DNA of 10,701 bases from Schlegelella_A sp038225015 (GTDB lineage: Bacteria; Pseudomonadota; Gammaproteobacteria; Burkholderiales; Burkholderiaceae_C): contig JBBRFB010000121.1 in the NCBI GenBank assembly GCA_038225015.1, forward strand, positions 1 through 10,701, in the 5' to 3' direction. The notes beneath the pieces are model-generated. The model searched no databases. It was not told where the DNA came from and saw nothing but the letters and a program-made list of their open reading frames with translations. A program made the position numbers and the translations under genes. Below are positions 1-6,160 of the stretch, piece by piece. The first letter of the stretch is position 1. Each line of letters begins with the position of its first letter.

Positions 1-691
1 GCACGTCGGTGAGCGCGGAGCCGATGCGCGCGGGCTCGGCGCCGAGCTCCTCGAGCGGCAGGCCGAAGCGGTTGATCCACAGCGTGGTGTAGCCGAACCA
101 GGTGGCGCCGACGGCGTCCCAGCAGTTGCTGGAGACGAACAGGATGCGCTCGGCCGGCAGGCCGAGCGCCGCCGTCCCGAGTGCGTAAGTGGCCGGGTCG
201 GTCTTGAAGCGACCGGTACCCTCGACGCTCAGCACCGGATCGAGCAGGCCGTCGAAGCCGGCATGGCGAACGACGGCGCCGAGCATGCCGGGGTCGCCGT
301 TGCTGAGGATGCCGGCGCGTATGCCGCGCTGCTTCAGCTCGACGAGTACGCCATGGTTCTCGGGAAATGGATCGAGGCGCTCGTAGACGGTCATCAGCTC
401 GTCCTCGGCGGCGACGGACAGAGCCACGTCGAGCCGCTTGGCGGCATAGCGCAGGCCAGCCCGGGTGCAATCGGCAAAGCTGCGAGAGCGCCCGCTCATC
501 GAGGTGAGGTGGGTGTACTCGATCTGCTTGTCGCGCCACAGAATGCCCAGCTTCTCGCCCTGGCCCGGGAACAGCCGTTCAACCGCCGTGCCAACGCTGT
601 AGACGTTGAACAGCGTGCCATAGGCGTCGAACAGAACGGCCTGCGGCGGGCCGGCCGGCGAGGTGCGCGCAGGCGCGGCGGATGGGTTCAT
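1..691 (-). CDS. Haloacid dehalogenase, type II (HAD superfamily), 3' end cut by window edge
   Basis: Predicted L-2-haloacid dehalogenase, a soluble enzyme that hydrolyses 2-haloalkanoic acids to 2-hydroxy acids through an aspartyl-ester intermediate. 230 codons are visible; the C-terminus lies beyond base 1. Residues match the type II family with a constant offset of 12 from the commonly used L-DEX numbering: nucleophile D22 in FDAYGTLF, T26, R53 in the WRxKQxEY stretch, S130-N131 in ILSNGD, K163, Y169, and S187/N189/D192 in SSNCWD. The family's usual KPDP is KTDP here. About 17 residues precede the FDAYGT strand, a little longer than usual. The start is the ATG at 689-691. There is no Shine-Dalgarno sequence; a TAGATT hexamer 6 nt upstream suggests a leaderless message. 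The gene diverges from a LysR-type regulator that probably controls it (inference). Some homologues dephosphorylate or act on other substrates, so the exact substrate is uncertain. Confidence 0.9.
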   Translation of the reverse strand, partial: MNPSAAPARTSPAGPPQAVLFDAYGTLFNVYSVGTAVERLFPGQGEKLGILWRDKQIEYTHLTSMSGRSRSFADCTRAGLRYAAKRLDVALSVAAEDELMTVYERLDPFPENHGVLVELKQRGIRAGILSNGDPGMLGAVVRHAGFDGLLDPVLSVEGTGRFKTDPATYALGTAALGLPAERILFVSSNCWDAVGATWFGYTTLWINRFGLPLEELGAEPARIGSALTDV

Positions 692-697
692 GCCGAT

Positions 698-703
698 AAT
701 CTA
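698..703 (-). promoter_or_regulatory. Candidate -10 element of the dehalogenase gene (leaderless start)
   Basis: TAGATT on the minus strand lies 6 nt before the dehalogenase ATG. A sigma-70 start about 7 nt downstream of a -10 would fall on or next to the A of the ATG. No good -35 hexamer is seen at 16-18 nt spacing, so activation by the neighbouring LysR-type regulator would be plausible. Confidence 0.4.
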
Positions 704-744
704 AGCCATGCCCGCGCGCCCATTGCGACCACGAGCCACCCCGC

Positions 745-771
745 AGTGATGACCTCAGCAGCGTAATCACT
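745..771. promoter_or_regulatory. Inverted repeat AGTGAT-N15-ATCACT, candidate LysR operator
   Basis: A perfect 6-bp dyad (745-750 and 766-771) lies near the middle of the 128-bp divergent spacer, 53 bp from the dehalogenase start and 48 bp from the LysR start. LysR-type proteins bind interrupted dyads in such spacers, usually with a T-N11-A core. This spacing is wider than the classical motif, so assignment to this regulator is inference. Confidence 0.4.
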
Positions 772-819
772 CTGTCCGGGAGACGTATTCCAGTCGGTCC
801 CCGGTCGAGTCTTCTGCCC

Positions 820-1740
820 ATGGCCCAGTTCAAGCAGATCGAGTCCTTCGTTTCGGTAGCGATCCGCGGCAGCCTGACGGCGGCCGCGCGCGCCGAGGGG
901 GTGGCGCCAGCGGTCATCGGCCGACGCATCGACGCCCTCGAGGCGCGGCTCGGCGTCAAGCTGCTGGTGCGCACGACGCGGCGCATCACGCTGACCCACG
1001 AGGGCACCTCGTTCCTCGAAGACTGTCAGCGCTTACTCTCTGATATTCGCAGTGCCGAGACTAGCGTTTCGGCCGGTGGCGTCAAGGCCAGCGGCATCCT
1101 GCGGCTGACGGCCCCGGCCGGCTTCGGGCGCCGGCACGTCGCTCCCCTGGTGCCCGACTTCGTGGCCCGGCACCCCGACGTGCACGTGTCGCTCAACCTC
1201 GGCGACCGCGTCATCGACATCGTCAACGAGGGTTATGACTGCGCCGTTCGGGTCGGTGATCTGCCGGACAGCAGCCTGGTCAGCGTCCGCCTCGCCGACA
1301 ACCGGCGGCTGTGCGTCGCCACGCCGGGCTACCTGCAGCGCGCCGGGGTGCCGGCGCGCCCCGACGACCTGGCCCGGCACGACTGCCTGACGCTCACCAC
1401 CGAAGCGAGCCAGAGCCGCGGCTGGGCCTTTTCGGTCGCCGGCGCGGTGACTCACCTGCGACCCGGCGGCCGGCTCGACTGCAGCGACGGCCAGGTGCTG
1501 CACGACTGGTGCGTGCGCGGCCTGGGGATCGCGTGGCGATCGACCTGGGAGGTCGAGGACGAGCTGGCGTCGGGGCAACTCGTGAGCGTGCTCGACGAGT
1601 TCGCCGCGCCGCCGAACGGCATCTACGCCGTCTTTGCGCATGCCCGGCACCTGCCGCTGCGCACGCGCCTGTGGATCGACTTCCTGAAGCAGACCTACGG
1701 CGCGGCGGGCTACTGGCGCCCGCCGACCGTGGCGCACTGA
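820..1740 (+). CDS. LysR-type transcriptional regulator (CrgA-like group)
   Basis: A cytoplasmic DNA-binding regulator of 306 residues, a normal length for the family. Residues 1-60 form the winged helix-turn-helix: the GSLTAAARAEGVAPAVIGRRI stretch from residue 18 covers the recognition helix, followed by the typical LEARLGVKLLVRTTRRITLT linker into the dimerisation helix. Residues about 90-295 form the periplasmic-binding-protein-like effector domain, with the LRLTAP entry and a YDCAVRVGDLPDSSL segment characteristic of the CrgA-like branch. The ATG at 820 gives the standard N-terminus; no strong ribosome site precedes it. The gene diverges from a type II haloacid dehalogenase, and LysR-type regulators commonly control the divergent gene and themselves, so the haloacid or its product is a reasonable candidate effector (inference). 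Its 3' end meets the minus-strand PsiF gene, with 7 bp between stop codons. Confidence 0.93.
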   Translation: MAQFKQIESFVSVAIRGSLTAAARAEGVAPAVIGRRIDALEARLGVKLLVRTTRRITLTHEGTSFLEDCQRLLSDIRSAETSVSAGGVKASGILRLTAPAGFGRRHVAPLVPDFVARHPDVHVSLNLGDRVIDIVNEGYDCAVRVGDLPDSSLVSVRLADNRRLCVATPGYLQRAGVPARPDDLARHDCLTLTTEASQSRGWAFSVAGAVTHLRPGGRLDCSDGQVLHDWCVRGLGIAWRSTWEVEDELASGQLVSVLDEFAAPPNGIYAVFAHARHLPLRTRLWIDFLKQTYGAAGYWRPPTVAH

Positions 1741-1747
1741 CAGGCGG

Positions 1748-2068
1748 CTACTTGCTGAGGCATTCCTTCATGAAGGCCTTGCGCTCGTCGCCGGCCTTGC
1801 CCTTGGCGTCGACGTTGCACTGCTTCATCTTGTCTTGCTGAGTCGTCGGCTTGGCCGACAGGCAGGTCTTCATGAAGGCCTTGCGCTCGTCGCCCTTCTT
1901 GCCTGCGGCCTCCTTGTTGCAGTCGCCCATCTTCGATTGCTGCTTGGTCATCGCCATCGGGGCGCTGGCGCCGGCGGCCATGTTGGGCGCTTCCTTGTGC
2001 GAACTGGCGAAGGCGGGTGCGGTGAACGCAGCGGCGGCGAGCGCCGCGAGGGCGAGCAGGTGCTTCAT
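1748..2068 (-). CDS. PsiF-repeat family small exported protein
   Basis: A 106-residue protein named after E. coli PsiF (phosphate-starvation-inducible); the molecular function is unknown. Residues 1-21 form a Sec signal peptide (MKH, then an Ala/Leu core, cleavage after AFA), so the mature protein should be periplasmic. After a short Ala/Met linker come two PsiF repeats, about 43-71 and 77-105, each with the pattern MxxCNxxAxGKxGDERKAFMKxCLS. Cysteine pairs are C50/C69 and C84/C103, exactly 34 residues apart. The start is ATG at 2066-2068, with an AGGA ribosome site at 2076-2079 (7-nt gap). The reading frame stays open upstream to about 2590, but that part is antisense to nothing real on its own frame: it overlaps the kinase gene and lacks a ribosome site. 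The four cysteines suggest disulfides in the periplasm (inference). No recognisable Pho box was seen upstream. Confidence 0.88.
   Translation of the reverse strand: MKHLLALAALAAAAFTAPAFASSHKEAPNMAAGASAPMAMTKQQSKMGDCNKEAAGKKGDERKAFMKTCLSAKPTTQQDKMKQCNVDAKGKAGDERKAFMKECLSK
1766..1894. repeat. 27-nt direct repeat within the PsiF gene
   Basis: Bases 1766-1792 and 1868-1894 are identical over 27 nt, at an offset of 102 nt (34 codons). They encode the GDERKAFMK part of the two PsiF repeats. Identity at the DNA level suggests a fairly recent tandem duplication or gene conversion between the two units, or strong codon bias acting on a conserved peptide. Confidence 0.85.
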
Positions 2069-2208
2069 GGAATTTTCCTGGTGAGGTGCGGCAGGCCCGA
2101 GCGGCCGGCGAAGATTGGAGCACGCCGCGAGCGCGGCCGGCAAGCGCTCTGTACCGCCCCTTCGGCGGCTGTTGTTTCCCCGCCTGCCGGCCCTGCCGCC
2201 GGCCCGGT
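2069..2208. other. 140-bp intergenic spacer with GC-rich hairpins between kinase and PsiF genes
   Basis: Two stems are visible: GCCGGC repeated at 2186-2191 and 2198-2203 just after the kinase stop, and CCGCC/GGCGG at 2154-2158 and 2164-2168 with a 5-nt loop. Neither is followed by a T-tract on the minus strand, so neither is a clear intrinsic terminator for the kinase. No promoter for the PsiF gene could be picked out with confidence. Confidence 0.35.
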
Positions 2209-3621
2209 TCAGAAGATCCGGCGCGGGTGGGCCAGGGCTTCGTGGGCGGCGTGCAGCCGGCGCACCAGCACCTTGATGAACGAGTCGTGAAACAGGTGCC
2301 GGCAATTCGGACTCAGCTGCGTCAGGGTCTCGGGCGTGAATGAGATGGTGGTCGCCGGCTCGGTGACGAGGACGTCGGTGCTGTGCTTCTTCAGCTCGGC
2401 GCTCGGTGCCAGGTAGGCCATTTCGCCGACCGACGTTCCGGCGCCGAGCTGCGCGACCTTCTTGCCGTCGCGAAAGACCTCGACCTCGCCCTGCGCCATG
2501 ATGTGGAAGCTGTTGCCTTCCTCGCCCTTGCGGTAGAGCGCGTGACCGAAATGGAAGCGCTGCCACTTGGCGCGGTGCACGACCTCCCACAGCTCGACGT
2601 CGCCGAAGTTATCGAAGAACTCGAGGGTTCGCAGCAGCGTGAAGCGCTCGGAATCTAGGACGCCCTGGAACTGGCCGCGAGGCACCTGCTGCGTCGTCAC
2701 CAGCTCCGAAATCGCCTGGGCGAACTCGCCCCAGTCGTTGTAGCGATCGCCCGGCTGCTTGGCGAGCGCCTTCTGGATCACCGCGTCGAGACCGGCGCTG
2801 ACGCCGGCGCGGATGCCCGCCAGCGGCGCCGGCGCGACGTTGTAGATCTGATGCATCATGGCCGACTGCACCTGCGCATCGAAGAGCGGCCGGCCGGCGA
2901 TGAGGTGGTAGAGCACGGCGCCGAGCGAGTAGATGTCGGCCCGGCAATCGAGGCCGCCGCCGTCGAGTTGCTCGGGCGACATGTAGGCAAGAGAGCCGAC
3001 GCGGTGGATTTGCGTCACGTCGGAGCCGAGGTTGAGGACGCTGCCGAAGTCGGTGACCTTGACGTCGGTGATGGTGCCGTTGTTGAGCACCGCCAGCAGG
3101 TTGGCCGGCTTGACGTCGCGATGGATGAGGCCCTGTCGGTACACGTAGCCGAGCGCCATCGCGCACTTGAAACCGATCTCGACGATCAGCTCGAGCGAGA
3201 GCAGCTGGTCGGCGCGGCAATACGGCCTGAGCGTGGTGCCCGCAACGTACTCCATGACCAGATAGGGCTCGACCGGATCGGGCACGGCATCGAAGATCTG
3301 CACCACGTTCGGGTGCTGCAGCCGGCCGACGAGCGCCGCCTCGGCGGCGAAGAAGCGCTCGGAATAGTGGCCGTCCATCGGATCGGCGGCGTTCGAGGCA
3401 CGCACCCGCTTGATGGCGACCTTTCGGCCCTGGAAGTCGTCGTAGGCGAGGAAGACCTCGCTCGTCGCGCCGTCGCCGAGACGGCCGAGGATGCGGTACT
3501 TGCCGATCATCGCCGGCATCGCCGGCGCGTCAGCCGGGGCCGGGGGCAACGCTGCGGGGACGGTGGCGGCAGAGGCGGTGGTCGCGACGGACATGAGGGC
3601 CAGAGCGGGGTGGGCCGCCAT
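2209..3621 (-). CDS. Ser/Thr protein kinase with C-terminal cyclic-nucleotide-binding-like domain
   Basis: A 470-residue Hanks-type kinase with no membrane segment, so probably cytoplasmic. Residues 1-38 are a low-complexity Ala/Pro leader. The kinase domain spans about 42-310 with all catalytic elements: glycine loop GRLGDGATSE (46-55), VAIK lysine K71, helix-C E94, HRDVKPANLL with D169, K171 and N174, DFG at 191-193, SPE at 215-217 in place of APE, D229 in RADIYSLG, and R293. A cNMP/CRP-like beta-barrel follows at about 325-455 (ALYRKGEEGNSFHIMAQGEVEVF, then SVGEMAYL). G399-E400 of the phosphate-binding cassette are kept, but the usual PRAAT arginine segment is not recognisable, so cyclic-nucleotide binding is doubtful. 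ATG 3621 has only a weak GGGTG upstream; ATG 3591 (residue 11) and ATG 3507 (residue 39) are alternatives. Transcribed away from argS. Substrate unknown. Confidence 0.9.
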   Translation of the reverse strand: MAAHPALALMSVATTASAATVPAALPPAPADAPAMPAMIGKYRILGRLGDGATSEVFLAYDDFQGRKVAIKRVRASNAADPMDGHYSERFFAAEAALVGRLQHPNVVQIFDAVPDPVEPYLVMEYVAGTTLRPYCRADQLLSLELIVEIGFKCAMALGYVYRQGLIHRDVKPANLLAVLNNGTITDVKVTDFGSVLNLGSDVTQIHRVGSLAYMSPEQLDGGGLDCRADIYSLGAVLYHLIAGRPLFDAQVQSAMMHQIYNVAPAPLAGIRAGVSAGLDAVIQKALAKQPGDRYNDWGEFAQAISELVTTQQVPRGQFQGVLDSERFTLLRTLEFFDNFGDVELWEVVHRAKWQRFHFGHALYRKGEEGNSFHIMAQGEVEVFRDGKKVAQLGAGTSVGEMAYLAPSAELKKHSTDVLVTEPATTISFTPETLTQLSPNCRHLFHDSFIKVLVRRLHAAHEALAHPRRIF

Positions 3622-3632
3622 TCTTGCACCCG

Positions 3633-3656
3633 GTTACGTCGCGCCGAAACCGTAAC
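3633..3656. promoter_or_regulatory. Inverted repeat GTTACG-N12-CGTAAC upstream of the kinase gene
   Basis: A perfect 6-bp dyad (3633-3638 and 3651-3656) ends 11 bp before the kinase ATG, inside the 122-bp divergent spacer with argS. It could be an operator for a dimeric regulator or a stem in the kinase 5' leader. No regulator can be named from the sequence. Confidence 0.35.
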
Positions 3657-3731
3657 AGCGACCGGACGGCAGCTAATTCACGGTCGGCGCCGGCTTCTCG
3701 CCGCGTCCCGATCGCGTCGCGGGGTGCCTCG

Positions 3732-3737
3732 TAGAAT
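3732..3737 (+). promoter_or_regulatory. Candidate -10 element of argS (leaderless start)
   Basis: TAGAAT, within the octamer CGTAGAAT (3730-3737), lies 6 nt before the argS ATG. The expected transcription start falls at about the A of the ATG, and there is no Shine-Dalgarno sequence. No clear -35 hexamer is present at 16-18 nt spacing. Confidence 0.5.
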
Positions 3738-3743
3738 TCCGCC

Positions 3744-5459
3744 ATGTCCGAAGCCCGCGAAGAATTGCTCGACGCCTTGCGTGCCGCGATGGCCGAAGTG
3801 AGTCCCGGCAACTCCCTCGCGGCGACCTTCGAGACGCCACGCCAGGCCGCTCACGGCGATCTGGCCTGCACCGCGGCAATGCCTCTGGCCAAGGCGCAGA
3901 AGCGCAACCCGCGCGAGGTCGCTGCCGAGCTGATCGCGGCGCTGCGCAAGAAGACGGCGGTCGAGCGTTGGGTCGAATCGATCGACATTGCCGGCCCCGG
4001 ATTCATCAATCTGCACCTGCGCGCGGCGGCCCGCCAGGCGGTCGTCGCCGAGATCCTGACGTCGGCCGATCGCTTCGGCCGCCGCGACGCGGGCGCCGCG
4101 ACGGAACACGCGCCGGTGATCGTCGAGTTCGTCTCCGCCAATCCGACCGGCCCGCTGCACGTCGGTCACGCTCGCCAGGCCGCGCTCGGCGACGCGATCT
4201 GCAACCTGCTCGAGGCCGCCGGCCGGCAGGTGACGCGCGAGTTCTACTACAACGACGCCGGCGTCCAGATCGCGACCCTCGCGGCGTCGGTGAAGGCCCG
4301 CCTCGACGGCCTCGCGCCGGGCGACGCCGGCTGGCCGGACACCGCCTACAACGGCGACTACGTGGCCGACATCGCCGCCGACTTCCGCGCCGGCAAGACC
4401 GTGCGCGCCGACGACCGGCAATACCAGGCCTCGGGCCGCGTCGACGACCTCGACGACATCCGTCAGTTCGCGGTCGCCTACCTTCGGCACGAGCAGGATC
4501 TCGACCTCCAGGCGTTCGGCGTCCGCTTCGACAACTACTTTCTCGAGTCGAGCCTGTACGCCAGCGGCCGCGTCGAGAAGGCAGTGGCGCGACTCGTGGC
4601 CGCCGGCAAGACCTACGAGGAAGGCGGCGCGCTCTGGCTGCGCACGACCGACTACGGCGACGACAAGGACCGCGTCATGCGCAAGTCCGACGGCACGTAC
4701 ACCTATTTCGTGCCCGATGTCGCCTACCACCTCGCCAAGTTCGAGCGCGGGTTCAGCCAGGCGATCAACATCCAGGGCACCGACCACCACGGCACGATCG
4801 CCCGCGTTCGTGCCGGCCTGCAGGCGGCGAACAGCGGCGTGCCGCCCGCGTATCCGGAGTACGTGCTCAATACGATGGTGCGGGTCGAGCGCGGCGGCGA
4901 GGAGGTGAAGATCTCCAAGCGCGCCGGCGGCTACGTCACCCTGCGCGACCTGATCGACTGGACCAGCCGCGACGCCGTCCGCTTCTTCATGCTGAGCCGA
5001 AAGGCCGACACCGAGTTCACCTTCGATGTCGATCTGGCGCGCCAGCAGAACGACGAGAACCCGGTCTTCTACGTCCAGTACGCGCACGCGCGCATCTGCT
5101 CGGTGATCGAGCAGTTCGCGGCGCAGGGCGGCGATGTCGGGGCGCCGGCCGAAGCCGACCTGTCGTACCTCTCGGCGCCGAGCGAGACGGCCCTGATGCG
5201 CAAGCTCGCCGACTACCCGGCGATGGTGGCTGCTGCTGCCGCCAGCCTCGAGCCGCACGAGATCACGTTCTACCTGCGCGAGCTGGCGGCGACGTTTCAC
5301 AGCTACTACGCGGCCGAGCGCTTCCTCGTCGATGACCCGGCGCTGGCGCGGGCGCGCCTGGCGCTGCTGGCAGCCACCCGCCAGGTCATCCGCAACGCCC
5401 TCCAACTCCTCGGCGTCAGCGCGCCGGAACGCATGTCACGGGAATCGGAATCGCCATGA
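3744..5459 (+). CDS. argS: Arginyl-tRNA synthetase
   Basis: Class I aminoacyl-tRNA synthetase that charges tRNA-Arg with arginine at the cost of ATP, in the cytosol. Its 571 residues are a usual length for the bacterial enzyme. The N-terminal tRNA-binding (Add-1) domain spans about 1-105. The catalytic Rossmann domain begins with EFVSANPTGPLHVGH, with HVGH of the HIGH motif at 139-142, and continues through FYYNDAGVQI (167-176) and IQGTDHHG (343-350). The KMSKS-equivalent loop is KISKRAG at 389-395, the family's degenerate form. The DALR-type helical anticodon-binding domain occupies about 440-571, ending in the conserved RNALQLLGVSAPERM. The ATG at 3744 matches the usual N-terminus. Its stop overlaps the next gene by ATGA, so the two should be translationally coupled. 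Confidence 0.97.
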   Translation: MSEAREELLDALRAAMAEVSPGNSLAATFETPRQAAHGDLACTAAMPLAKAQKRNPREVAAELIAALRKKTAVERWVESIDIAGPGFINLHLRAAARQAVVAEILTSADRFGRRDAGAATEHAPVIVEFVSANPTGPLHVGHARQAALGDAICNLLEAAGRQVTREFYYNDAGVQIATLAASVKARLDGLAPGDAGWPDTAYNGDYVADIAADFRAGKTVRADDRQYQASGRVDDLDDIRQFAVAYLRHEQDLDLQAFGVRFDNYFLESSLYASGRVEKAVARLVAAGKTYEEGGALWLRTTDYGDDKDRVMRKSDGTYTYFVPDVAYHLAKFERGFSQAINIQGTDHHGTIARVRAGLQAANSGVPPAYPEYVLNTMVRVERGGEEVKISKRAGGYVTLRDLIDWTSRDAVRFFMLSRKADTEFTFDVDLARQQNDENPVFYVQYAHARICSVIEQFAAQGGDVGAPAEADLSYLSAPSETALMRKLADYPAMVAAAAASLEPHEITFYLRELAATFHSYYAAERFLVDDPALARARLALLAATRQVIRNALQLLGVSAPERMSRESESP

Positions 5460-6124
5460 TCCACCGCTCAACGCCGAGGCGCCAGCGCGGCGGCTTCATC
5501 ATCGGCTTCGTCATCGGACTGCTGATCGGGCTGGCGCTGGCGCTCGGCGTCGCGCTCTACGTCACGAAGGCGCCGAACCCCTTCGTCAACAAGGTGCCGC
5601 TGCACACCCCCGGGCAGGATGCCGCCGAGACCGAGCGCAACCGCAACTGGGACCCGAACAGCGCCCTCGCCGGCAAGAACCCGGCGCCCGGCTCGGCGAG
5701 TGCTTCGGGCGTCGTCACGGCGCCAGCAACCATGCTGGCGCCGCCGACGGCGGCTCCGATGCTGCCGGCGCCGGCCAGCGCGGCCGCGGCGAAACCGCCG
5801 GCCGCCGTCGACCCGCAAACCCAGCGGGCACTGTCTGCCGCCCGGGAGGGCGCCTCGTCACCACTGTCCACCGGCGTTGGCACCGATCCGTTCCTGTATT
5901 TCGTTCAGGCCGGCGCCTTTGCACGCAGCGAAGATGCCGAGCAGCAACGGGCCAAGCTCGCGATGCTCGGCGTCGAGAGCAAGCTGACCGAGCGCGAGCA
6001 GAGCGGCCGCACGGTCTATCGGGTCCGAGTCGGGCCCTTCGATCACAAGGCGCAGGCCGACGCCGCCAAGGGCAAGCTCGGCGACGCCGGGGTCGATTCC
6101 GCGCTCGTGCGCGTCCAGCGCTGA
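5456..6124 (+). CDS. SPOR-domain inner-membrane protein (FtsN-like architecture)
   Basis: A 222-residue bitopic protein. A short basic cytoplasmic tail (residues 1-12, RRQRGG) precedes one transmembrane helix at about 14-36 (FIIGFVIGLLIGLALALGVALYV). A Pro/Ala-rich periplasmic linker runs from about 40 to 145, and the SPOR domain from about 146 to 221 (YFVQAGAFARSEDAEQQRAKL ... VYRVRVGPF ... ALVRV). SPOR domains bind glycan strands stripped of stem peptides at division septa, so a role in cell division or peptidoglycan sensing is likely. The gene overlaps the argS stop by 4 bases. The order argS, SPOR gene, dsbA recurs in Burkholderiales as far as I recall. It is shorter than E. coli FtsN and lacks any other recognisable domain, so calling it FtsN would be speculative. 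Confidence 0.92.
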   Translation: MIHRSTPRRQRGGFIIGFVIGLLIGLALALGVALYVTKAPNPFVNKVPLHTPGQDAAETERNRNWDPNSALAGKNPAPGSASASGVVTAPATMLAPPTAAPMLPAPASAAAAKPPAAVDPQTQRALSAAREGASSPLSTGVGTDPFLYFVQAGAFARSEDAEQQRAKLAMLGVESKLTEREQSGRTVYRVRVGPFDHKAQADAAKGKLGDAGVDSALVRVQR

Positions 6125-6150
6125 GCGCGCCGACAGATGCTTTCGAAATC

Positions 6151-6154
6151 GAGG
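6151..6154 (+). promoter_or_regulatory. Ribosome binding site that fixes the dsbA start
   Basis: GAGG lies 6 nt before the ATG at 6161, whereas the upstream in-frame ATG at 6137 has no purine-rich site. This supports the start at 6161, which also gives a compact signal peptide with the twin arginines at residues 6-7. Confidence 0.7.
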
Positions 6155-6160
6155 ACGACG

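Noticed and set aside
263..766. 167-codon plus-strand frame opposite the dehalogenase
   Set aside because: Antisense shadow; the minus strand carries every catalytic residue of the type II dehalogenase family in order.
1033..1737. 234-codon frame antisense to the LysR gene
   Set aside because: Low-complexity translation, opposite a full-length regulator with intact motifs.
2154..2168. CCGCC/GGCGG hairpin followed by T-rich bases on the plus strand
   Set aside because: It resembles a plus-strand terminator, but no plus-strand gene ends nearby, and the stem is only 5 bp. Not called as a terminator.
1748..2590. 280-codon version of the PsiF gene starting inside the kinase gene
   Set aside because: The first 174 residues are out-of-frame kinase DNA. 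The true start at 2068 has a signal peptide and an AGGA ribosome site.
3968..5335. 455-codon plus-strand frame inside argS
   Set aside because: Extremely Arg/Pro-rich translation typical of a shifted frame of GC-rich coding DNA; it overlaps argS entirely.
3678..5405. 575-codon open frame antisense to argS
   Set aside because: Codons lie in register opposite a highly conserved synthetase. In GC-rich genes such long antisense frames are common. The translation is low-complexity, rich in Arg, Val, Ala and Asp, with no recognisable domain and no ribosome site.
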